From Rhodothermia bacterium (GTDB taxonomy: Bacteria > Bacteroidota > Rhodothermia > Rhodothermales > JABDKH01), in contig JAHHLP010000018.1 of the NCBI GenBank assembly GCA_018679295.1, positions 1 to 8,726 of the forward strand: DNA of 8,726 nt, written 5' to 3'. Each line of letters opens with the position of its first letter. Within the stretch, counting starts at the first letter, position 1. The position numbers were made by a program, and so were the translations under genes. Positions 1 to 4,568 of this stretch are shown piece by piece. The notes under the pieces are model-generated. The model saw nothing but the letters and a program-made list of their open reading frames with translations, was not told the DNA's origin and did no database searches.

Positions 1-126
1 GTAGGTAGTTTCGTCGCGAACAGTGCAGACGGTGAACACCTTGATCATGGCCCGTACATGGCGTTGTGGAAGAAGGTGGACGGCAAGTGGATGCTGTACC
101 GCGACATGTGGAACAGCAGCATGTGA
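1..126 (+). CDS. SnoaL/DUF4440-like protein, C-terminal fragment
   Basis: The frame is open from the first base of the window and ends at TGA 124-126, leaving 41 residues of a gene that begins outside. The visible tail includes YMALWKKVDGKWMLYRDMWN. This pattern of a hydrophobic strand, then W-K-K-x-D-G-K-W, then a second strand ending in R-D-x-W-N-S is typical of the last two beta-strands of the DUF4440/SnoaL-like (NTF2-fold) family, small cone-shaped proteins that bind or convert small ligands. The assignment rests on pattern recognition of a short tail only, and the catalytic or ligand-binding part is not in the window. A hairpin terminator follows about 75 bp downstream, so this is probably the last gene of its unit. 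Confidence 0.7.
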   Translation, partial: VGSFVANSADGEHLDHGPYMALWKKVDGKWMLYRDMWNSSM

Positions 127-202
127 GTGTAGCTGGACTGATGGCCGGTGCATTGTGTCCGGCCTGACCCTTATCCTCACGACTCGGTCGTGTAAGAAGG
201 GA

Positions 203-245
203 ATGAGCCCGGCTGACTAGCGCAGGTCGGGCTCATACTTATTTG
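203..245 (+). terminator. Hairpin terminator, possibly bidirectional
   Basis: ATGAGCCCG (203-211) is perfectly complementary to CGGGCTCAT (228-236). Three further pairs inside (two of them G-U) leave a loop of about 10 nt. The + strand continues with the moderately T-rich ACTTATTTGATT, and the - strand continues with TTCCCTTCTT. The hairpin lies between two convergent genes, the SnoaL-like tail ending at 126 and the lipoprotein ending at 305, so it could serve both. The T tracts are imperfect, so efficiency is uncertain. Confidence 0.55.
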
Positions 246-304
246 ATTACCTGAGCCAGAGTTGCAGCGAATTAGATCGCTGCCCGAACTCAGCTGCCTG
301 ACGG

Positions 305-874
305 CTACTTCGTCGAGCCTACCGACGATATCATACCTTCGAAGTCAATTTCGAGATAGAATCCTGTTTCTGTAGGCCTGACGGTGCCGTAGTCCGTCCA
401 GTACCCCTCCGCGTCGGTGAAACGCCCGGTGCCGCCTGTAATCGTAAGTTGGTCTATGAAACTGGTCGGGCCGGTCACCATACCGTCATACGCTCCAAAG
501 ATCTTGTCGCCGTTGGCCGCAATTACGATCATCCACCCATCAACATAGGAGGGGTTGCTCGGGTCGACAAAGAAGTAGGAGCAATGAGAGTAGGTACTCG
601 TTATTTTTCCCATATGCGACTGGAAACCATCCGCTTCACCAGACACAGGAATTGTGCCGTCGGGGCAATCGGTTCGACCGAAATCGACGGTGCCGGGTCC
701 GCTAACTGTACCCTTGATCGGCACCCACTTGATATCAGAATTTGTTGCCGCGGCCTTTTTCGATGCGGTGGTAACAGCGCTGCTTTCAGACGTGTCGCTG
801 TTAGTTCCAGTTATGGCGTCGGACGTGCAGCCGCTGAGAAGCAGGGCGCTGAGAATTAAGTAGATATAACGCAC
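305..874 (-). CDS. Small secreted lipoprotein with GGTGRF-type beta domain, function unknown
   Basis: The protein has 189 residues from a GTG start at 874-872. This start is chosen because GGAGG lies 8 nt upstream and because translation then opens directly with a lipoprotein signal: a short charged start (V-R), a hydrophobic stretch, and the lipobox L-L-S-G-C with the lipidated Cys at residue 16. The frame is open up to 1039, but that longer version would bury the signal peptide. A Ser/Thr/Ala-rich linker (about residues 17-48) leads to a compact domain rich in beta-strands and glycine. It contains KGTVSGPG, a pair of Cys-containing segments (TDCPDG and SHCSYF), ANGDKIFGAYDG, and the motif ITGGTGRFTDAEGYW near the C terminus. 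The combination of NGD-x-(I/L)-x-G and TGGTGRF recurs in hypothetical secreted beta-barrel-like proteins. No enzymatic motif is visible. The gene is monocistronic as far as can be seen, and the role is unknown. Confidence 0.8.
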   Translation of the reverse strand: MRYIYLILSALLLSGCTSDAITGTNSDTSESSAVTTASKKAAATNSDIKWVPIKGTVSGPGTVDFGRTDCPDGTIPVSGEADGFQSHMGKITSTYSHCSYFFVDPSNPSYVDGWMIVIAANGDKIFGAYDGMVTGPTSFIDQLTITGGTGRFTDAEGYWTDYGTVRPTETGFYLEIDFEGMISSVGSTK

Positions 875-1070
875 ATTCGTATCCTCCACAAGACTTGATA
901 GCAATGCGTGGATACTTAGTGCATCATGTCCGCAGAAGATGTAGTAGAAAGTATTCTCGTGACGTAGGTTGAACCTGTCGCAGTGGCTAAACGATTTGCC
1001 CCATAACGATGGAGTGGGCATCAGGTAATGATAGTGCAACCCGGTCGGGGCGGTGTGGCGACAAACGTCA

Positions 1071-1113
1071 AAAGCGCCCCAGATTCAACCAAATAGCAGA
1101 TCCGGGGCGCTTT
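1071..1113 (-). terminator. Strong hairpin terminator, probably the original terminator of tRNA-Leu
   Basis: AAAGCGCCCC (1071-1080) and GGGGCGCTTT (1104-1113) form a perfect 10-bp GC-rich stem. Four more pairs are possible after one mismatch. On the - strand the hairpin is followed by a short T run (the stem's TTT plus one more T), and the + strand also ends the stem with TTT. It begins only 7 nt beyond the 3' end of the tRNA-Leu fragment at 1120-1161, which is the normal place for a tRNA terminator. In the present arrangement it lies about 50 nt past the kinase stop codon, so it would now end the kinase transcript. Confidence 0.7.
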
Positions 1114-1119
1114 CCTTGT

Positions 1120-1161
1120 GTACGAGAGGAGGGACTCGAACCCCCACGGGTGTTACCCCAC
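1120..1161 (-). repeat. Displaced 3' part of tRNA-Leu (direct repeat, putative att site)
   Basis: These 42 bases are identical, in the same orientation, to 4220-4261, which is the 3' half of the intact tRNA-Leu gene. They cover the last base of the anticodon stem, the long variable arm, the T arm with TTCGAGT, the 3' acceptor strand, the discriminator A and one C. Identity stops sharply at both ends: 1119 is T against G at 4219, and 1162 is C against T at 4262. No 5' tRNA half is present, so this is not a functional tRNA. Base 1161 is only two bases from the kinase stop codon. An intact tRNA at one end and a 3' fragment at the other is the usual trace of site-specific integration into a tRNA gene. 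Confidence 0.85.
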
Positions 1162-1163
1162 CC

Positions 1164-3647
1164 TCAAGGACACTCCTGGCACGAAGGCAGCGTTCCGTCC
1201 TCTTCGAGCCCCCAACTCGTGTTTATGGCTGCCAGAATGTCCTCGTACCTTGGGTCGTCGCGAAGCGGATTCAGGATATCGCGGAAGTGGTATCGAACGA
1301 CGAAGGTCGGCCAGTAGTCGTTCCACCGTTCGACTTGCTCGAACCTTTGAAACGCTTCATCGAGATTGCCTTGAGCTGCCAGCACAAGACCTTCGTTAAA
1401 TGGATCCGCCAACGCGCGAAGACTTGCCAGTACTCGTTCCGTTCCGGCCGTGTCGCCGGCGGCGAGGTGCACTAGACCCAGTGCACCGAGGCCTCCCCCG
1501 GGCGCCCATGCTACGGTCAGGTTGTCGAGTGCCTCCTCGGCCTCCGAAAGACGGCCGAGATAGTAAAGGCTCATACCCTCAATTAAAGAGGCGGTGGCCC
1601 ATTCAGGCTCGAGTTCGCGCAGACGGCGGGCCTCAACATGTGCTTTCTGAAACTGTCCGGTTTCCATGTAGCTGAATGACAGGTTGGCGACGGCCTCAAG
1701 GGAGAGCGGGTTCAGTTCCACTGCCCGAAGCGAGCTTTCGATGGCCGCCTCGGGATTGCCCAGAAGTCGGTGTAGCCAGCTAAGCCAGTGATGCGGCTCC
1801 GCATATCCCGGGCGGATCTCGAGAGCGCGTCGTAGATGCCGCAAAGCTTCAGGACCGTAGTGCCGCGCCTCGTGGAGCATGCCGAGTGATGCGTGTGCCT
1901 CCGCCATTTCGGGATACAGCTCCAGGGCCCGTCGAAGGGCTGCCTCCGATCGAGGCAGGACGTCCTCAGCCTGCTCATGACCATAGCTGTGCAGGAGCCG
2001 CAGTGCGTCCGCGAGTCCAACCCATGCGAGGTCGTAGTTCGGGTCGCGTTCTATCGCTGTCTCGAACCGAGCAACCGCCGTCCGCATGCCCTCCTCAGAA
2101 CGCCTGTCCATTTGCGCCCGACCCTGCATGTACAGACGGTAAGCCTCCAAATCCTCGGTCGGTGTTTGCCGCACGGCGCCGCGTTCTTCGGGAGTCAGCT
2201 CAGCCTCCAGCCGTTCGGCGATCTCCCTTGCCAGCTCAGTCTGGATACGAAAGATGTTGCTTGCGCTAAGCCGGCGGTCATAGTTTTCGGCCCAGAGGTT
2301 GCGATCCCGATCGGCTTCGATCAGCTGAACGCTGACCCTGACACGTTCGCCTGCACTCTGAACGGATCCCGCGAGTATGTTGGAAACCCCTAGCTCCGAG
2401 GCTATCGTCGGCAGGTTCTTGTCGGTCCCGTCGTATCGTGCGACGGATGTTCTGGAGATCACTGTCAGGCCGGATATTCGAGATAGCTCCGTAAGAACAC
2501 CATCGTGCATGCCCGAGGCGAAGGGCTGGGCTCCCGGATCCTGATTGATGTTTTGGAACGGCAGTACGGCTATCGATGTGTCCGGTGTATCTGTTCGAGA
2601 GAGCCAAACGGCCGCAAGAATTACGACCGCGGCCGCAAGCACAGTGCCGATCAGCCAGGTGCGGCGTGGGAGCCGGCGGGTCTGATTTGCGGGCCGGCGC
2701 ACCTCCGCCGAATCATGTGTAGCTAGGGATTCAAGTTCAGCCAGAAGCCCCGCCATGCTCTGGACGCGCTGGTTGGCGTCCTTCGCGAGTGCCCGGTCGA
2801 CAATGTGTTCAAGGCTACCCGGCACGCTACGAGCTATGGTTGCCAGAGGCGGATGTGATTCGTTGAGGAGTGTATAGAGGACGGCGGCGTCGTACGATCC
2901 TCGAAACGGTCGGACGCCCGAAAGCATCTCGTACATCACCACACCCAGTGACCAGATGTCAGTTCGATGATCCACCGGCTCACCTCGGGCTTGCTCGGGA
3001 CTCATGTATGCCATCGTGCCGACCGTGGAACCGGTGCGGGTAAGCCCGGGAGAAGCCTCCAGCTTGGCGACTCCAAAGTCGAGGATTTTCACCTGCTCTC
3101 CGCGGGCGATCATGATGTTGGCCGGCTTTATATCCCGGTGCACTATTTCGGCCTCGTGGGCATGAGATAGGCCATCGGCGATCTGCCGTGTGATGCTTAG
3201 CGCACGATCGATCTGGAGGGGGCCGTTCTTCAGAACGGCAGCAAGGGTTTCGCCCTCGTAGAGCGCCATGGCGATGAAGAGCCTACCGTCTTCGGTCTCG
3301 CCAATGTCGTAGATAGTGCAGATAGAAGGGTGTTCTAGCGCGGACGCGGCACGAGCTTCCTGGATAAAGCGCTCCTTTGTCTCCGGACTGGAACGCAGCT
3401 CGAGCGGTACGAACTTGAGGGCGACCGGGCGACGAAGTCTCGTATCGGTAGCGCGGTACACAGTGCCCATGCCGCCGCGCCCCAGCTCGGAGGTGATGTG
3501 GTAGTGGGAAATCGTCTCGCCAATCAAGCCGTAGTATCGTTTGGTCCATGCGGCTCTTGTCCATACTGCTGATGCCGGCGCGAGTTCGAACTTCGCCTCA
3601 ATGTCTCGTGCTTTCTGAGTGCCTTCCCGGAGCAGCATGCCGTGCAT
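1164..3647 (-). CDS. Membrane Ser/Thr protein kinase with TolB-like and TPR domains
   Basis: The predicted protein is 827 residues long. Residues 49-310 form a complete Hanks-type kinase: glycine loop LGRGGMGTVY (55-64), ATP lysine K78, helix-C E97, catalytic loop H170-R171-D172 with K174 and N177, D190-F191-G192, and M-S-P-E at 215-218. All key residues are present, so it should be active. Residues 331-349 are one transmembrane helix, which places the kinase in the cytoplasm and the rest outside the inner membrane. Residues 358-457 resemble the TolB N-terminal/FlgO-like domain (SIAVLPF, then LAGSVQ, then LWAENYD). From about residue 505 to 775 there are several TPR units, for example ALRRALELYPEMAEAHASLG. 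This architecture is common in Acidobacteriota, Gemmatimonadota and Rhodothermota; its ligands and substrates are unknown. An in-frame TGA lies four codons before ATG 3647, so that is the furthest possible start, with weak AGGA upstream. Family members usually begin at M-I-G-x-T-I-S-H-Y, so TTG at 3527-3525 (787 residues) is a serious alternative. The stop codon lies two bases from the tRNA repeat, and the gene is the only intact large gene of the putative element. Confidence 0.93.
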   Translation of the reverse strand: MHGMLLREGTQKARDIEAKFELAPASAVWTRAAWTKRYYGLIGETISHYHITSELGRGGMGTVYRATDTRLRRPVALKFVPLELRSSPETKERFIQEARAASALEHPSICTIYDIGETEDGRLFIAMALYEGETLAAVLKNGPLQIDRALSITRQIADGLSHAHEAEIVHRDIKPANIMIARGEQVKILDFGVAKLEASPGLTRTGSTVGTMAYMSPEQARGEPVDHRTDIWSLGVVMYEMLSGVRPFRGSYDAAVLYTLLNESHPPLATIARSVPGSLEHIVDRALAKDANQRVQSMAGLLAELESLATHDSAEVRRPANQTRRLPRRTWLIGTVLAAAVVILAAVWLSRTDTPDTSIAVLPFQNINQDPGAQPFASGMHDGVLTELSRISGLTVISRTSVARYDGTDKNLPTIASELGVSNILAGSVQSAGERVRVSVQLIEADRDRNLWAENYDRRLSASNIFRIQTELAREIAERLEAELTPEERGAVRQTPTEDLEAYRLYMQGRAQMDRRSEEGMRTAVARFETAIERDPNYDLAWVGLADALRLLHSYGHEQAEDVLPRSEAALRRALELYPEMAEAHASLGMLHEARHYGPEALRHLRRALEIRPGYAEPHHWLSWLHRLLGNPEAAIESSLRAVELNPLSLEAVANLSFSYMETGQFQKAHVEARRLRELEPEWATASLIEGMSLYYLGRLSEAEEALDNLTVAWAPGGGLGALGLVHLAAGDTAGTERVLASLRALADPFNEGLVLAAQGNLDEAFQRFEQVERWNDYWPTFVVRYHFRDILNPLRDDPRYEDILAAINTSWGLEEDGTLPSCQECP

Positions 3648-3686
3648 GGGTCCTGCCGGTCATGGCCGCCGATTCAGACTTCTAGC

Positions 3687-3870
3687 CGCTCAGAAATCGA
3701 AAAGGAAATCCGGGAACATGTCGGCGAGATACGTGAATTCTACATCCATGTCGGCGCGTTCTTGTTTGTGAACGCGTTTCTGGTCGCCCGCATCTGATCA
3801 CTTCGCCGACTACTTCGGAGTGTTTTGGTGGTCATACCGGACCCGTCCGGATCTAGACCCCCGGTTGTGA
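3687..3870 (+). pseudogene. Broken fragment resembling a 2TM-domain protein
   Basis: The + strand from 3687 reads RSEIEKEIREHVGEIREFYI and then HVGAFLFVNAFLVARI before TGA at 3795-3797. This matches the shape of the 2TM domain (PF13239): a charged helix, the F-Y-x-H motif, then a first membrane helix containing V-N-x-x-L. Directly after it, in another frame from 3793, comes SDHFADYFGVFWWSY, which resembles the aromatic W-W/F stretch before the second helix of that family; that frame ends at TGA 3868-3870. The second helix and its usual G-W-G-x-G are missing, and no clear start codon precedes the fragment. I read this as a frameshifted, truncated remnant. It is divergent from the kinase and lies inside the putative element. 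A 2TM origin is an inference from motif likeness, and chance similarity is possible. Confidence 0.45.
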
Positions 3871-4217
3871 GCAGTCGCTGGAGAGGATAACAGCGGCGCA
3901 TAGAAGCGAGCTGCGTCCGGAACACGTCGTGCGGATAAATCGAGTGTACCACATGGCGACCCTCACGCAATTACGGCTTTGACCGGCGTACCCATTCACC
4001 GCCAGGATAAACCAGGCACATCGATAGGAGAAATGCAGATAAACGCAAAAGAAGAGTCTGTAGGGGAATGCCTGAAACGGCCCAGCCCGACGGACATCAC
4101 GGGTCGCGGATCCCGCGTTTACGACTCCGACCTCTCAGCATGAGGCCGCGAGTTCATGACGCCCTGTAAGTCGCGCCCGTCAAAGGAAAAAGACGATGCT
4201 CCGCGCGCTTCCTGACG
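3871..4217. other. Stretch without a convincing gene, inside the tRNA-flanked unit
   Basis: No recognised gene or RNA lies here. An open frame on the - strand (3740-3970) and a 36-codon frame on the + strand (4033-4143) have no recognisable domain. A small hairpin, CGCGG-ATC-CCGCG followed by TTTA, lies near 4106-4122 and could be a weak terminator. No obvious rho-independent terminator was found just downstream of the intact tRNA on the - strand. Integration hosts often leave recombination-directionality or accessory binding sites in such DNA, but none can be named from sequence alone. Confidence 0.4.
4033..4143 (+). CDS. Possible small ORF, 36 residues, unknown
   Basis: ATG at 4033 opens a 36-codon frame (MQINAKEESVGECLKRPSPT and onward) that ends at TGA 4141-4143. 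GGAG lies two bases upstream, which is closer than usual for efficient initiation. The predicted peptide is hydrophilic, with one Cys and no membrane segment or known motif. It sits inside the putative element, about 75 bp from the tRNA repeat. It could be a real small gene, the end of a decayed one, or chance. Only the purine-rich leader argues for it. Confidence 0.2.
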   Translation: MQINAKEESVGECLKRPSPTDITGRGSRVYDSDLSA

Positions 4218-4304
4218 TGGTACGAGAGGAGGGACTCGAACCCCCACGGGTGTTACCCCACTAGATCCTAAATCTAGCGCGTCTACCAATTCCGCCACTC
4301 TCGC
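4218..4304 (-). tRNA. tRNA-Leu (anticodon UAG), CCA encoded
   Basis: On the - strand the gene starts GCGAGAG (4304-4298) and ends CTCTCGT-A-CCA. The acceptor stem pairs fully with one G-U at the first position. The anticodon arm is CTAGA-TTTAGGA-TCTAG, giving anticodon TAG, which reads CUN leucine codons. A long variable arm (GGGGTAACACCC) marks it as class II, as expected for Leu. The T loop is TTCGAGT on a GGGGG/CCCTC stem. The D arm contains GGTAGA. The terminal CCA is encoded at 4220-4218. The 3' half is duplicated at 1120-1161, so this gene is probably a chimera of a chromosomal 5' half and an element-supplied 3' half that keeps it functional. Confidence 0.96.
4220..4261 (-). repeat. Right 42-bp direct repeat, 3' part of intact tRNA-Leu (putative att site)
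   Basis: This segment is identical over 42 bp to 1120-1161. It lies wholly within the tRNA gene, from the last anticodon-stem base to the first C of CCA. If the unit came in by integration, this copy was brought by the element and rebuilt the tRNA. Confidence 0.85.
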
Positions 4305-4568
4305 GTGAACCCCCAAGGTTGGGTGCCCGCTAATATTGCCTTGACCGCAACATGGTTCCGCAAGGACCCGCTCCGTTGCCCGAAGCACGTTAATGCGGCC
4401 AGAAGCCGGAATTTCTGACGTTTGTGGACGCCGTGTCGGATCACGCAGGTTCGACACTGCATTCACCAGTGGAGAACCTCATCGCACAATCTTCCCGCAA
4501 CTTCCGGGCGCCGATTGTGTACAGATCGTTCCTTTTTTGGCCCCAGCTGTTCCAATCTTTTCTTTTCG

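Larger units (their letters stand above)
1120..4261. mobile_element. Putative 3.1-kb tRNA-Leu-integrated element without integrase
   Basis: The unit is bounded by two perfect 42-bp direct repeats, 1120-1161 and 4220-4261, exactly 3,100 bp apart. The right repeat completes the intact tRNA-Leu(UAG) gene, and the left repeat is a 3' fragment next to a terminator. Inside lie the kinase/TolB/TPR gene (-), a broken 2TM-like fragment (+) and about 350 bp with no convincing gene. Tyrosine-recombinase elements commonly integrate at tRNA 3' ends and restore the gene with their own att copy, and this arrangement fits that exactly. No integrase, excisionase, relaxase or replication gene is visible, so the unit is either a deletion remnant of a larger island or a small element moved in trans. 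Segmental rearrangement that copied the tRNA end is a possible alternative. Confidence 0.6.

Noticed and set aside
449..859. 136-codon open frame on the + strand.
   Set aside because: It is antisense to the lipoprotein gene, which has a clear lipobox and ribosome binding site.
1053..1475. Open frames on the + strand reading CTRGGTRTPTGVTP and YERRDSNPHGCYP.
   Set aside because: They are translations of the tRNA 3' fragment in the opposite sense, continued antisense to the kinase gene.
3740..3970. 76-codon open frame on the - strand upstream of the kinase.
   Set aside because: No recognisable domain and it runs antisense to the 2TM-like fragment, whose motif match is more convincing.
4119..4466. 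Open frame on the - strand containing RVAELVDALDLGSSGV.
   Set aside because: This is the well-known false protein produced by translating a tRNA-Leu gene; the frame runs through 4218-4304.
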